Shown one piece after another: positions 42,082 through 52,501 of a stretch of DNA of 64,000 nt. Position numbers and translations under genes: made by a program. Position 1 is the first letter of the stretch. Each line of letters opens with the position of its first letter. The DNA comes from Pseudomonadota bacterium. GTDB lineage: Bacteria > Pseudomonadota > Gammaproteobacteria > Burkholderiales > Ferrovaceae. The DNA is taken from positions 62,001 to 126,000 of the forward strand of contig JAJZBQ010000005.1 of the NCBI GenBank assembly GCA_021798835.1, in the 5' to 3' direction. The notes under the pieces were generated by a model. It saw only the letters and a program-made list of their open reading frames with translations. It had not been told where the DNA came from and did not search any database.

Positions 42082-43185
42082 TCAGCCCCCCCTGACCTGG
42101 GCACGAACCAACTGGTCCGCACCCACCGCGCGCCATTCCATAATGTCCAATTTCAAGCCCTGCTCCAGTTTCACCAATGGCTGCCGCCATTGCACCGCCC
42201 CCATGGCTCCTTCTCCGAGAAGAACAGGAGCCATGAATAACAGCAATTCATCGACCAGCCCAGCCTCCAGCAAAGCCCCCGTCAAACGGGGACCTGCCTC
42301 GACCAGAACCTCATTGAGTTCCATCTTTCCCCATGTTTCCACCCAGGCATGCAGGTCCAGATGACCCTGGCACTCAGGCAATATTTTGACGATGGCCCCA
42401 GCACGCTCCAACGCAGCACGCCGTTGCGGATCTGCCATAGTCCCGGAAAATAGCGTGGTCGTGCCCCCAGGTCCCAATAATCGGGCATCCGGTGCCATCT
42501 CCAGGCGCGCATCCAAAACCAACCGTTGTGGCTGACGCGAGGTGGGAACAGCCCTAACCGTCAATTCCGGATCATCTTGACGCCAGGTTCCCGAGCCAGT
42601 CGCCACTGCGCAAGAACGGGCACGCCAGCGGTGTCCCTCGGCACGTGCCGGAGCACCGGTGATCCATTGACTTTCACCGTTGCCCAATGCACTCTTGCCA
42701 TCCAGACTCAGTGCCAACTTGGCACGTACCCAAGGGCGTCCCCGTGTCATACGACGGATAAATCCCGGATTGAGTGCGCGCGCACGCGCTTCCTCCACCC
42801 CGCAAACCACCTCAATCCCAGCCGCCCGAAGACGAGCCAAACCACGACCAGAGACACTCGGATTGGGATCTTCCATAGCCGCCACCACACGCCTCACGCG
42901 CGCATCGACCAATGCCTCGGCACAGGGCGGTGTTCTGCCCATGTGACTACAAGGCTCCAGTGTCACATAAGCCGTTGCACCACACGCCGCTTCCCCTGCC
43001 TGGCGCAATGCATGCACCTCTGCATGGGGCTCTCCAGCCCGAACATGCCACCCTTCACTTACCTTCTGTCCTTCCTTCACCAAAACGCAACCAACCCGCG
43101 GATTGGGCGTTGTCGTCCATAATCCGCGTTCCGCCAATTCCAGCGCGTACTGCATCCATGCTGAATCTGTCGCCTCACAGATCAC
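42082..43185 (-). CDS. ribD: Bifunctional riboflavin deaminase-reductase
   Basis: 367 residues. The N-terminal deaminase (about 1-145) has the zinc motifs [14 protein letters not shown] and [17 protein letters not shown]. The C-terminal reductase has [28 protein letters not shown] and [21 protein letters not shown]. It carries out the second and third steps of riboflavin synthesis. The GTG at 43185 overlaps the nrdR stop region; an ATG at 43155 would remove ten residues and is equally reasonable. Confidence 0.95.
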   Translation of the reverse strand: MICEATDSAWMQYALELAERGLWTTTPNPRVGCVLVKEGQKVSEGWHVRAGEPHAEVHALRQAGEAACGATAYVTLEPCSHMGRTPPCAEALVDARVRRVVAAMEDPNPSVSGRGLARLRAAGIEVVCGVEEARARALNPGFIRRMTRGRPWVRAKLALSLDGKSALGNGESQWITGAPARAEGHRWRARSCAVATGSGTWRQDDPELTVRAVPTSRQPQRLVLDARLEMAPDARLLGPGGTTTLFSGTMADPQRRAALERAGAIVKILPECQGHLDLHAWVETWGKMELNEVLVEAGPRLTGALLEAGLVDELLLFMAPVLLGEGAMGAVQWRQPLVKLEQGLKLDIMEWRAVGADQLVRAQVRGG

Positions 43186-43618
43186 GAATCACATCCCGGA
43201 AATCATCCATATCCTGAAAACTGCGATATACCGACGCAAAACGCACATAGGCCACTTTATCCAAATGGCGCAATTCTTCCATGACCATTTCCCCCATCTG
43301 GCGTGACATCACTTCTCGCTCACCCAGCGCCAGCACATATTGACGGATTCGTTCCAGGGCCGCTTCGACTCGCTCACTGGGTACCGGACGCTTATGCAAT
43401 GCGCGCTTCAAACTCACGCGCACCTTATCCATGTTGAAGTCTTCGCGCTGCCCTCCCTGCTTCACCACCTGGGGCAAACGCACCTCGACCACTTCATAGG
43501 TGGTAAAACGACGATTGCACCCGAGACACCGCCGCCGCCGCCGAATGCTATCTCCCGTATCAGCGACGCGGGAATCAATGACCTGCGAATCAAAAGTTCC
43601 GCAAAACGGACATTTCAT
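43175..43618 (-). CDS. nrdR: Transcriptional repressor NrdR
   Basis: 147 residues. The N-terminal zinc ribbon has [15 protein letters not shown] and [16 protein letters not shown]; the ATP-cone follows ([29 protein letters not shown]). It represses ribonucleotide reductase genes according to ATP/dATP balance. It heads the riboflavin operon, 7 bases after pmbA. Confidence 0.96.
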   Translation of the reverse strand: MKCPFCGTFDSQVIDSRVADTGDSIRRRRRCLGCNRRFTTYEVVEVRLPQVVKQGGQREDFNMDKVRVSLKRALHKRPVPSERVEAALERIRQYVLALGEREVMSRQMGEMVMEELRHLDKVAYVRFASVYRSFQDMDDFRDVIRDL

Positions 43619-43625
43619 CGCACGA

Positions 43626-44969
43626 TCACGCTCCTGCCACCATCATTTCTTCCACCAGAATCGAGCCACATATCTTGGAGCCACGGGATTGCACATCTGT
43701 ACCCACAGCCAGAATATTGGCATACATCTGCTTGAGATTCCCGGCAATGGTAATCTCGTGGACCGGATACTGAATCTGGCCGTTTTCAACCCAGAATCCT
43801 GCTGCTCCGCGGGAATAGTCTCCCGTCACACTATTCACTCCCTGCCCCATCAGTTCAGTAACCAGCAGTCCACGATCCATCTGGCGCAATAAAGCCTCAA
43901 AATCACCGCCGAAAGGGGGAACAACCAAATTGTGGCTACCTCCCGCATTGCCCGTGGTGGTCATCCCCAATTTACGGGCCGAATAACTCCCCAGAAAATA
44001 TCCCTGAACCACTCCATCCGCCACTACGGTACGAGGGCGCGTCAGCACCCCCTCATCATCAAATGGTGCGCTGGCTAATCCACGCAGACGATGGGGTTCC
44101 TCATGCACGGAAAATTTTGAGTTGAATACCGGCTTTCCCAGACAATCCAGCAGAAAACTGGTCTTGCGGTACAACGAACCGCCACTGACGGCGCGCACGA
44201 AATGCCCGATCAGACTGGTGGCTACCGGAGCTTCGAACAATACCGGGACCTGGCGCGTACTGAGTGACCGCGCCTTAAGCCGGCGCAAGGCACGCTCCCC
44301 GGCCCGAACTCCCACCTGTTCCGGAGTTTCCAGATCATCTCGATGGCGCGCACTGGTATACCAATAATCCCGTTGCATGTCAGCATGCTTGCCGGCAATC
44401 ACTGCACAACTCAACCCATGACTGGACCCGGCATACCCTCCGATGAAACCAGCCGAATTACCATAACAAAAGTGCGAACGATGGGTATGCGCCGTCGCCC
44501 CTTCGGAGTTGGACAGGCGGCGATCCACAGCCAGCGCAGTAGTCTCGCACCGCAACGCACGTTCAATCCCCTCATCGACACTCATGTCCCAGGGATGATA
44601 CAACTCAAGATCCGGAAAATCCTGAACCATCAATGCAGGATCCGCCAGACCGGCAAAAGGATCTTCGGCCGTATGCCGAGCGATGGTCAACGCTTTGGCC
44701 ACCGTATTGCGCAACGCCTCAGGGGAAAAATCAGAGGTGCTGGCATGCCCTCGTCGCTGTCCAAAATACACCGACACGCCCAATTCCTTATCGCGGTTGT
44801 ATTCGATGGTTTCCACCTCCTCAAGGCGTACCGTCACCGACAACCCACTGCCCTCACTGACATCCGCTTCAGCAGCCGTCGCTCCTCCCTGATGCGCCTG
44901 TGCCAACACCTCCCGCACCAGCGACTGTAAATGTTCAGGAGAATATTGGAATAATGCTTGATCGGACAC
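43626..44969 (-). CDS. pmbA: PmbA/TldE metalloprotease regulator subunit
   Basis: 447 residues. [49 protein letters not shown] and [21 protein letters not shown] plus [41 protein letters not shown] match PmbA (TldE), the non-catalytic partner of TldD in a peptidase complex involved in microcin processing and CcdA degradation. TldD is not in this window. The gene is divergent from yjgA, with a 66-base gap. Confidence 0.94.
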   Translation of the reverse strand: MSDQALFQYSPEHLQSLVREVLAQAHQGGATAAEADVSEGSGLSVTVRLEEVETIEYNRDKELGVSVYFGQRRGHASTSDFSPEALRNTVAKALTIARHTAEDPFAGLADPALMVQDFPDLELYHPWDMSVDEGIERALRCETTALAVDRRLSNSEGATAHTHRSHFCYGNSAGFIGGYAGSSHGLSCAVIAGKHADMQRDYWYTSARHRDDLETPEQVGVRAGERALRRLKARSLSTRQVPVLFEAPVATSLIGHFVRAVSGGSLYRKTSFLLDCLGKPVFNSKFSVHEEPHRLRGLASAPFDDEGVLTRPRTVVADGVVQGYFLGSYSARKLGMTTTGNAGGSHNLVVPPFGGDFEALLRQMDRGLLVTELMGQGVNSVTGDYSRGAAGFWVENGQIQYPVHEITIAGNLKQMYANILAVGTDVQSRGSKICGSILVEEMMVAGA

Positions 44970-45035
44970 GAGAGACCCTTTATGAGACCATGAATTCCGG
45001 TATCATAACAACAATTTTCCCCTTTCTGGAAAACC

Positions 45036-45311
45036 GTGGAAATTCTCGACCCTCCCAGCAAGTCCCAGCGCAAACGTGACATGACGGCCCTTCAGAATCT
45101 GGGAGAGTCCCTGCTGGGACTCAATCGCCATCAACTGGATCAACTCGATCTTCCAGAATCCCTCTATGACGCCATTCAGGAGGCCAAGTCCATCACGGCC
45201 CACGGAGCACGTCGTCGCCAGTTGCAATTCATCGGCAAGTTGATGCGTCAAGTGGATCCAGCCCCTATCCAGTCTTTTCTGGACCAACTCCCCCGCAGGC
45301 CTCGTTCATGA
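45036..45311 (+). CDS. yjgA: Short YjgA/DarP-family ribosome-associated protein
   Basis: 91 residues. PPSKSQRKRDMTALQNLGESLLGLNRHQLDQLDLPESLYDAIQEAKSITAHGARRRQLQFIGKLMRQVD is the DUF615 N-terminal half. Family members such as E. coli YjgA (DarP), which assists 50S assembly, are about 170-185 residues; here the C-terminal half is missing and the next gene starts within the stop (ATGA). Either a shortened but functional form or a truncated gene. Divergence from pmbA is the usual arrangement. The opposite-strand open frame over the same region is judged a shadow. Confidence 0.85.
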   Translation: MEILDPPSKSQRKRDMTALQNLGESLLGLNRHQLDQLDLPESLYDAIQEAKSITAHGARRRQLQFIGKLMRQVDPAPIQSFLDQLPRRPRS

Positions 45312-45976
45312 CACCCCCTCTTACCCCTTTCTGGGACCGTAACCCCATAATACTGGAACCTGCCACACCCGCCTCTGCGCTCGTCATCTGGCTACACGGA
45401 CTGGGTGCCGATGGTGAGGATTTTGTGACTGTCGCCAACTCCCTGGGGCTCCGTGACGTACGCCACATCCTGCCCCATGCCCCGCATCGCCCCATCACAG
45501 TCAATCAGGGCATGATCATGCGCGCCTGGTATGACATCGCGCTGGAAGGCACGCGCTGGATTCCCAGTGACCGAGATCTGCTGGACTCCGTCGCCGCTGT
45601 CGATCAACTGATCGCACAACAAGCAACCGGCCTGCGCGCTGATAAAATTTTTCTTGCAGGGTTTTCACAGGGCGGAGCCGTAGCTCTCGCCGCAGCCACT
45701 CGGCATACCCCACACATAGGGGGCGTATTGGCGTTGTCCACCTATCTGCCATTACCCGACCAACTGCCCCCGCCCAACACGTCGGAGTTACCGATTTTCA
45801 TGGCCCACGGTCGTGAAGATCCTGTCATCGAGTACTCGCGCGCCGAGCATTCGCGTGAAATACTCGAAGCGGCTGGATATCCCGTATCGTGGCATGAGTA
45901 CCCCATGCCTCACTCCGTCTGCCCGGAAGAGATTCGGGACATGGCACACTGGTTAAGGCAACAGCTGAACCACTGA
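45308..45976 (+). CDS. Carboxylesterase/phospholipase family alpha/beta hydrolase
   Basis: 222 residues. LVIWLHGLGADGEDFV, LPHAPHRPITVNQGMIMRAWYDI, nucleophile Ser in FLAGFSQGGAVALAAA, Asp in MAHGREDPVIEY and His in YPMPHSVCPEE give a complete catalytic triad of the carboxylesterase (PF02230) family. It hydrolyses short-chain esters or lysophospholipids in the cytoplasm; the substrate is unknown. It is translationally coupled to yjgA. Confidence 0.92.
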   Translation: MTPPLTPFWDRNPIILEPATPASALVIWLHGLGADGEDFVTVANSLGLRDVRHILPHAPHRPITVNQGMIMRAWYDIALEGTRWIPSDRDLLDSVAAVDQLIAQQATGLRADKIFLAGFSQGGAVALAAATRHTPHIGGVLALSTYLPLPDQLPPPNTSELPIFMAHGREDPVIEYSRAEHSREILEAAGYPVSWHEYPMPHSVCPEEIRDMAHWLRQQLNH

Positions 45977-46030
45977 TTCACGCCGCTTCTCGACGACCAT
46001 CCCGAAAGAAAACACCCCAAACTGGGGGCT

Positions 46031-48349
46031 ATGAGATGTTTTCTGTGTGGGTGGATAACCGGCATCCTGATAGTGGCCCTGTGCCCGGCGCTCTATCCCT
46101 TGCCACTTCTTTCCTGTCTGGCCCTGATCTGGGCACAGATCCTGCACCACTGGTGCGGGAAGCACCCCAACCTACGGACATGGTTACTGTTTACGGGAGC
46201 CTTGATACTAGGGTTGACCCACGCAGGAGAAAGTGCGCGCCAGCGCCTGACCCAACGTCTCGATCCAGCCCTGGACCATCAACTTTTGATGCTCAGTGGG
46301 ACCATCATCAGTTTGGTAGAAGGAGAACCACACCGGGTGCATTTTCGTTTTGCTCCCGACTCTCCCATTCCTGGGCTCCCAACACCTCTATCCCTGAATT
46401 TCACGCAACCCGGGCCAGCCCCGTTGATCTTGCATCCAGGCCAACGCTGGTACTGGGCCTGCCGCCTCCGACAACCCCATACGCAACGTAACCCCGGTGG
46501 TTTCGACGGTGAAACCTGGGCATGGAGCGAAAATATTCGCGCCATGGGGCAAATCGGTGCCACGCCTTCCCCTCGCTATCGTGGATACTCTCCCTTCTCA
46601 CTCAAACCAGAGGGATTGCTATTGCTCATCGAAGAATGGCGCGACAAGTTACGTCAACACCTGATTCAGCAACTCGGACCACAGCGCTGGAGCGCCGTAC
46701 TCCTGGCGCTGACACTTGGCGACCAGTCCCTCATCAGCGATCCAGACTGGCAATTATTCTGGGCCACAGGAGTCGGTCATCTGGTAAGCATTTCTGGGCT
46801 TCATATCACCATGCTGGCCGGACTCATCGGACGAATTACCCGCTGTATCCACCCATCTATTCGTTGGCGTTGGGCCACAGGATTGGGTGGTGCCACCGCC
46901 TACTCTCTGATCGCCGGGTTTTCCCTGCCCACCCAGCGAACGCTGACCATGATCGCCGTAGCCACCGCCGGCCGTTTTCTACAACGCCCTTTACCCGTCT
47001 CAACCCTGTTGTTGCTGGCCGCTTCAGCGACGCTGCTGGGCGATCCCATGGCCCCACTATCCAACAGTTTCTGGCTCTCCTTTAGCGCAGTGGCTTGGTT
47101 GGTCTACGCCGAAAGCGCACGCACGGGCAAATCTCCGTTCTGGCATGAACTGACTCATACGCAATGGGCCGCCACCTGGTCTACACTTCCCCTGAGCATC
47201 TGGTTATTTGGACAAGTATCCTGGGTTGCTCCTCTGGCCAATGCTTTCGCTATCCCGCTGGTCAGCCTGGGAGTTGTTCCTTTGGCACTAGCCGGAATGC
47301 TTCCCGGATTGACATTCTGTCTCTTCTGGGCTGAGTCATTGTTCGAGATAACAGGTCAACTCCTGCAATGGTTGATACATCAGGGTGGAGCCCCTCTGCC
47401 ATTCCCAAGCCCCTCTCTGCCCCTCTTTCTGAGCGCATCACTGGGAACCGCCTTCTTGTTGGCACCCCGCGGACTTCCGGGACGTTGGGCAGGATCTCTG
47501 GGGATTTTGGGGTTATTCTTGTCCCCATCCGACAGACCCGCCCACGGCGATCTGCGTCTCGACATCTTGGACGTAGGGCAAGGACTGGCTGTGGTCGTTA
47601 CCACCGCAACACATACCCTGATCGTGGATACCGGTCCTGGCGGACGTTGGGCTCAAGACACCGGTTCCCGTGTGCTGATCCCCTATCTGCGCAGCCAAGG
47701 CATCGATCACCTAGACGGACTTCTACTCAGTCATGGGGATCTGGATCACAGCGGCGGGACTCGCTCGCTGCTGCAATCCTACCCCGTTCCCTGGGCCATT
47801 TCTTCCCTGCCGCCAAACCATGCGTTATGGCGATCCATCTCCCATCGCCTGGCCTGCCACGCCAATATGAGTTGGCAGTGGGATGACATCCGCTTCGACA
47901 TTCTCTACCCCAACACCGAAGCAATATCCCAAGCCAAACATTCTTCCAATGATCAATCCTGCGTTTTGCGCATCAGCCACCATCACCAGCATATCCTGCT
48001 ACCTGGCGACATCGAAGAACCGGCTGAACGAGAATTGCTGGATACCCACCCCCATCAATTGCGTGCCACGGTCCTCATCGTACCCCACCACGGCAGTCGC
48101 ACCTCATCCACCCCTGAATTCCTGGCTGCCGTACAACCACGCTGGAGCCTGTTTTCCGTGGGGTACCATAATCGCTTTCATCACCCCAACACCCTGATCT
48201 GGCAGCGCTACGGGGCCTTACCAAGCCAGCGATGGCGCACTGATGAATGTGGCGCATTGACCGTCACCCTCCAGCACGATCATTTCCAGATCAGTGCCCT
48301 ACGCAATCAATGGCCCCATTACTGGGAACCCCCCTGCCCCGAACCTTGA
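46031..48349 (+). CDS. comEC: ComEC/Rec2 DNA uptake protein
   Basis: 772 residues. An N-terminal membrane and OB-fold region (MLSGTIISLVEGEPHRVHFRF) is followed by the competence membrane core (LLALTLGDQSLISDPDWQLFWATGVGHLVSISGLHITMLAGL) and a C-terminal metallo-beta-lactamase domain with HGDLDHSGG, LRISHHHQHILLPGDIE and TVLIVPHHGSRTSSTPEFL. It forms the inner-membrane channel for single-stranded DNA in natural transformation. All catalytic His/Asp are present. The relA gene begins about 56 bases later. Confidence 0.95.
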   Translation: MRCFLCGWITGILIVALCPALYPLPLLSCLALIWAQILHHWCGKHPNLRTWLLFTGALILGLTHAGESARQRLTQRLDPALDHQLLMLSGTIISLVEGEPHRVHFRFAPDSPIPGLPTPLSLNFTQPGPAPLILHPGQRWYWACRLRQPHTQRNPGGFDGETWAWSENIRAMGQIGATPSPRYRGYSPFSLKPEGLLLLIEEWRDKLRQHLIQQLGPQRWSAVLLALTLGDQSLISDPDWQLFWATGVGHLVSISGLHITMLAGLIGRITRCIHPSIRWRWATGLGGATAYSLIAGFSLPTQRTLTMIAVATAGRFLQRPLPVSTLLLLAASATLLGDPMAPLSNSFWLSFSAVAWLVYAESARTGKSPFWHELTHTQWAATWSTLPLSIWLFGQVSWVAPLANAFAIPLVSLGVVPLALAGMLPGLTFCLFWAESLFEITGQLLQWLIHQGGAPLPFPSPSLPLFLSASLGTAFLLAPRGLPGRWAGSLGILGLFLSPSDRPAHGDLRLDILDVGQGLAVVVTTATHTLIVDTGPGGRWAQDTGSRVLIPYLRSQGIDHLDGLLLSHGDLDHSGGTRSLLQSYPVPWAISSLPPNHALWRSISHRLACHANMSWQWDDIRFDILYPNTEAISQAKHSSNDQSCVLRISHHHQHILLPGDIEEPAERELLDTHPHQLRATVLIVPHHGSRTSSTPEFLAAVQPRWSLFSVGYHNRFHHPNTLIWQRYGALPSQRWRTDECGALTVTLQHDHFQISALRNQWPHYWEPPCPEP

Positions 48350-48405
48350 AACCCTGCGCCAATGCGCCCATAATGCCTCCTTGTACGTTACCCATATCTG
48401 CCACC

Positions 48406-50562
48406 ATGGTCAGTCGCACCCATTCTCTTCCCTTCGATCCGGCACTGGGTATTGCCGGCCTGGGCCTACACCCTCGCTACGATACCGATGACCGTTCACA
48501 AATTGCTCAAGTCTTTCAAGCAATCACCGCCTGCGAAGCTGCCGATGAAAATGCTGCCCCCCATCTGCAACGTTCCCTCACCAGTGCCCGCCTGCTCAGC
48601 GAACTGGAGGCACATCCCGCTTGCATCGTGGTCGCCCTGCTGCGTGCCGTCATCCCGGAAACCCGTGACACCCTGATTCATCAACTGAAACTGGACGATG
48701 AAATTCAACTCCTGACACAAGAATTATCCCAGTTGGATCGTGTCATTCTCAGCCAGGAAAACCGTGATCAGGGAACTGACCATGAGCGATTGGAAGATTT
48801 GCGCCGTCTATTGCTGAGCCTGGTTCAGGACATTCGAGTGGTGATCATCGCCCTGTCCGAACGGGTCTGGCGCATGCGTAACCTGATGGATGATGACCAC
48901 GCCACACAACAGCGTCTGGCACACCAAACACTGGATCTGTATACCCCGCTGGCCAACCGACTGGGCGTGTGGTTTCTCAAGTGGGAACTGGAGGATCTAT
49001 CCCTGCGCGTGCTGGAACCTGAGGTCTATCAGAGCATAGCTCGACAACTCGATGAACGCTTCATTCAGCGTGAACAGTATGTAGCCCACTTTATTGAAAC
49101 CTTGCAACAGTTGCTCGATGAACATGGCATGGCAGCCCAGGTCAGCGGTCGCCCAAAACATATCTTCAGCATCATCAAAAAAATGCGCGCAAAAAATCTG
49201 ACCTTTGATCGGGTCCACGATATTCGTGCCACTCGCGTCATTGTCGACTCCATCCCTGCCTGTTATACCGTACTGGGGCTAGTACACCAACAGTGGATTC
49301 CTGTAGCCGGCGAATTTGATGATTACATTGCACGTCCCAAAGGAAACCAGTACCGTTCCCTGCATACCGCCGTATATGGACCTGACGACAAAATCGTGGA
49401 GGTTCAGATCCGTACCCATGAAATGCACCGCGACTCCGAGTTGGGCATCGCATCTCATTGGCGCTACAAGGAAGGGGCACGCTCGGACCGTTCTTTTGAA
49501 GAACGCGTCGTCTGGCTACGCCAAATGCTGGATTGGCAAAAAGAGGCAGCCAGCAATACCGGAGCCCCCCGTCCACCAGCCGATTCAACGATCTTCGTAT
49601 TCACTCCACAAAGCCGCATCATCGATCTGACACAAGGGGCTACCGCCGTCGATTTTGCTTACCATGTCCATAGCGAACTGGGGCACCGTTGTCGTGGTGC
49701 CAAAGCCGATGGACAAATGATACCGCTCAATCAACCACTCAAGAATGGTCAATGCATCGAGATCATCACTGTCCGCCAAGGTGGACCCAGTCGCGACTGG
49801 CTCAATCCAGACTATGGTTATCTCAAAACCCATCGCGCACAAACCAAAGTTCGCCAATGGTTCAAACAGCAACATTGGGAAGAATCCCTGAGTCAGGGAC
49901 GAGCGATACTCGACAGATGGCTGACACGCAGCCCGAAACCCGCCCCAGCCCTGGATTCTCTGGCGCAACACTGCGGCTATTCACGTCACGAAGATTTCTT
50001 GGTAGCACTGGCCCGCAATGACATCACTCCCCGCCATCTCGACAGTCTGATTCACCCTCCCTCCCCTTCCACGGATTCCATCAATATTCCGTTGACTCCC
50101 ATCAGTCAGCCACATAGCGACAAAGGCATACTGGTCGTCGGAGTTCCCCATATCACCACAGTCATGGCCAAATGTTGCAAACCGGTTCCTCCTGAACCTA
50201 TTCTTGGCTTCGTGACCCGAGGACGAGGCATCAGTATCCACCGCGCCAACTGTCGCAGTCTTGCCGCTCTCACCAGCCAGCAATGGCAACGCTTAATCCC
50301 CGTCAGTTGGGGTGAAGAAACCGCTCCTCGATCCTTTACCGCCGATATCGGCATACAGGCCCAGGACCGACAGGGGTTATTGCGGGATGTCACCGACACA
50401 TTCATGCGAGAAAAAGTCAATGTCATCGCCGTGAATACCCAGTCTCATGGTCATCAGGCACGCATGCGTTTTACCATTCAGATCGATGGATTGGAACAAC
50501 TGGCGAGAACCCTCAGGGCGTTACAAGACATCTCCGGTGTTGAATCGGCATATCGCCAGTAA
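48406..50562 (+). CDS. relA: RelA (p)ppGpp synthetase
   Basis: About 718 residues from MVSRTHSLPFDPALGI. The N-terminal pseudo-HD domain lacks the HD dyad (HPACIVVALLRAVIPETRDT). The synthetase domain has RPKHIFSIIKKMRAKNLTFDRVHDIRATRVIV and the acidic EFDD motif in AGEFDDYIARPKGNQYRSLHTAV, marking a RelA-type, synthesis-only enzyme. A TGS domain (IFVFTPQSRIIDLTQGATAVDFAYHVHSELGHRC) and a C-terminal ACT domain follow. It makes the stringent-response alarmone at stalled ribosomes. An ATG at 48373 is a possible earlier start; the rest of the upstream frame lies inside comEC. Confidence 0.95.
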   Translation: MVSRTHSLPFDPALGIAGLGLHPRYDTDDRSQIAQVFQAITACEAADENAAPHLQRSLTSARLLSELEAHPACIVVALLRAVIPETRDTLIHQLKLDDEIQLLTQELSQLDRVILSQENRDQGTDHERLEDLRRLLLSLVQDIRVVIIALSERVWRMRNLMDDDHATQQRLAHQTLDLYTPLANRLGVWFLKWELEDLSLRVLEPEVYQSIARQLDERFIQREQYVAHFIETLQQLLDEHGMAAQVSGRPKHIFSIIKKMRAKNLTFDRVHDIRATRVIVDSIPACYTVLGLVHQQWIPVAGEFDDYIARPKGNQYRSLHTAVYGPDDKIVEVQIRTHEMHRDSELGIASHWRYKEGARSDRSFEERVVWLRQMLDWQKEAASNTGAPRPPADSTIFVFTPQSRIIDLTQGATAVDFAYHVHSELGHRCRGAKADGQMIPLNQPLKNGQCIEIITVRQGGPSRDWLNPDYGYLKTHRAQTKVRQWFKQQHWEESLSQGRAILDRWLTRSPKPAPALDSLAQHCGYSRHEDFLVALARNDITPRHLDSLIHPPSPSTDSINIPLTPISQPHSDKGILVVGVPHITTVMAKCCKPVPPEPILGFVTRGRGISIHRANCRSLAALTSQQWQRLIPVSWGEETAPRSFTADIGIQAQDRQGLLRDVTDTFMREKVNVIAVNTQSHGHQARMRFTIQIDGLEQLARTLRALQDISGVESAYRQ

Positions 50563-50571
50563 CCAGATGGC

Positions 50572-51264
50572 TCATGCTCCCTGTAATATTCCATCTACCA
50601 ACCGGTAACGCCGATCCGTTCGGGCCGCCAATTCCAGGTCATGGGTGACCATCACCAATCCCGCACCAACCTGCCGATTCAGCGTCAGAATCAACTCAAA
50701 AACCTGCCAGGCAGTCTGCCGATCCAGATTCCCCGTGGGTTCATCGGCCAAAATCAGGGAGGGTCTTGTCACCAAGGCTCTGGCAACGGCGGCGCGTTGG
50801 CGCTCGCCACCGGACAATTCTCCGGGGCGATGGTGCAGACGTTGCCCCAATCCCACCGCGCACAACATCTCCGTCGCGCGCTCACGAGCCTCCGTTTCTG
50901 CCACCCGTCCAATGGCTAACGGCATGATTACATTATCCAGCGCAGAAAACTCAGCCAACAGATGATGAAACTGATAGACGAATCCCATTTGGCGATTGCG
51001 TAAACGTCCTATCTCCCGCTCGCCCAGACCATTCAGAACCACGCCAGCCAGTTCCACCTCGCCAGAATCCGGGTGATCCAGCCCGCCCAATACATGCAAC
51101 AAGGTACTCTTCCCACTCCCTGAGGCGCCAAGAATCGCGACCTGCTCTCCGCGCTTGACCATCAAATCGACGTGACGCAGTACCGGAACCTCCTCGGCGC
51201 TCAACGCAAAACAGCGACTGACTCCACGACAATGTAACAGCACATCTGCCTCATGATCACTCAT
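50572..51264 (-). CDS. lolD: Lipoprotein-releasing ABC ATPase LolD
   Basis: About 230 residues from [17 protein letters not shown]. The Walker A motif is GASGSGKSTLLHVLGGLDHPDSGEV, the Q-loop lies in QMGFVYQFHHLLAEFSALDNVIMPL, the signature is LSGGERQRAAVARALV and Walker B is LILADEPTGNLD. It powers LolCE release of outer-membrane lipoproteins. The ATG overlaps the lolC stop by eight bases. The window holds several lipoproteins that depend on it. Confidence 0.95.
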   Translation of the reverse strand: MSDHEADVLLHCRGVSRCFALSAEEVPVLRHVDLMVKRGEQVAILGASGSGKSTLLHVLGGLDHPDSGEVELAGVVLNGLGEREIGRLRNRQMGFVYQFHHLLAEFSALDNVIMPLAIGRVAETEARERATEMLCAVGLGQRLHHRPGELSGGERQRAAVARALVTRPSLILADEPTGNLDRQTAWQVFELILTLNRQVGAGLVMVTHDLELAARTDRRYRLVDGILQGA

Positions 51265-52501
51265 AACGCAACGCCTCTGCAGGTTGGACACGCGCCGCAC
51301 GCCAACTTGGATAAAGCGTTGCCAACAAGGTGAGGACCAGTGCTGTCACGGCAATGGTCAGCACATCCCCGCGTTGCAGATCGGAGGGCAACTCTGAAAT
51401 AAAATAAATTTGGGGAGACAGGAAATGAATGCCCAATACCTTTTCGATGAACGGCACGATCACACGGATATTCAGAGCCGTCACCACCCCAATAGCGACT
51501 CCGATCCCCATCCCAATTACCCCAATCAGCGCTCCCTGGATCATAAAAATCACCAGGATGCTGCCCGGGGAAGCACCCAGGGTACGTAAAATAGCAATGT
51601 CCGCCTGTTTGTCGGTCACCACCATCACCAGGGTGGAGACAATATTGAAGGCCGCCACTGCAACAATCAACAACAAAATGATGAACATCATGGTTTTTTC
51701 CAACGCCACGGCACGAAACAAATTGGCATGCTCCTGTGTCCAGTCACTCAACCAGGCATCACTGGTCAGGGTCCCCGCCAACTGACGTGCCACCAAGGGT
51801 GCCTGCATCATGTCACGCAACTTGAGGCGCACACCCGTGACACTCGTACCCAGGCGAAGCAACGTCTGTGCATCACTCATGTGGATCAGCGCCAGTCCGC
51901 TGTCATATTCAAACATTCCCACATGAAATAACCCAACCACACGAAACTGTTTGAGGCGTGGCAACAGCCCTGCTGGTGTCACCTGCCCCTGCGGCGTAAT
52001 CAGCACCACTCGGTCACCCACTTTCAGGTGCAGGGCCTGAGCCAACTCCTGACCCAATACGATACCAAACTCGTGGGCCTTGAGATCACTCATGCGACCT
52101 GCCACCATATGCTGGTCGATATCGGCCACCTGCCGCTCCTGTTCTGGCAGGATACCGCGGATCAGGGTCCCCTGGACCAGATCATCATTGGCGAGCATGC
52201 CCTGACCACTGACATATGGAGCACTTCCGATGACCTCCGGATTACGACGTGCCTCCCCCGCAACTTTGGGCCAATCTGCCAGAGCCGTCCCTGTGGAAAA
52301 TATCTGGACATGGGAGGCCACCCCCAGGATGCGCTCGCGCATTTCCTTTTGGAAACCATTCATCACCGACAGTACCACGATCAATGCAGCCACCCCCAGC
52401 GCGATCCCCGCCATGGAAATCAGCGAGATGAAGGAAATGAAGTGATTGCGTCGCTTGGCACGCGTGTAGCGCAGCCCGACCGTCAACTCAAATAATTTCA
52501 A
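51257..52501 (-). CDS. lolC: Lipoprotein-releasing permease LolC/E
   Basis: 414 residues. [57 protein letters not shown] is the LolCE N-terminal signature; a periplasmic domain of about 210 residues and three C-terminal helices ([23 protein letters not shown]) follow, ending [20 protein letters not shown] single permease gene is present, as in species using a LolF-like homodimer, though another copy could lie elsewhere. It overlaps lysS by four bases. Confidence 0.93.
   Translation of the reverse strand: MKLFELTVGLRYTRAKRRNHFISFISLISMAGIALGVAALIVVLSVMNGFQKEMRERILGVASHVQIFSTGTALADWPKVAGEARRNPEVIGSAPYVSGQGMLANDDLVQGTLIRGILPEQERQVADIDQHMVAGRMSDLKAHEFGIVLGQELAQALHLKVGDRVVLITPQGQVTPAGLLPRLKQFRVVGLFHVGMFEYDSGLALIHMSDAQTLLRLGTSVTGVRLKLRDMMQAPLVARQLAGTLTSDAWLSDWTQEHANLFRAVALEKTMMFIILLLIVAVAAFNIVSTLVMVVTDKQADIAILRTLGASPGSILVIFMIQGALIGVIGMGIGVAIGVVTALNIRVIVPFIEKVLGIHFLSPQIYFISELPSDLQRGDVLTIAVTALVLTLLATLYPSWRAARVQPAEALRYE

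Noticed and set aside
41466..43700. FMN riboswitch ahead of the riboflavin genes
   Set aside because: The genes are packed with gaps of a few bases at most, leaving no room for one.
45003..45287. Minus-strand frame opposite yjgA
   Set aside because: The plus-strand frame has clear DUF615 motifs; the other is its shadow.
48247..48405. N-terminal extension of RelA into comEC
   Set aside because: The extra residues are the comEC 3' end in another frame and have no RelA similarity.
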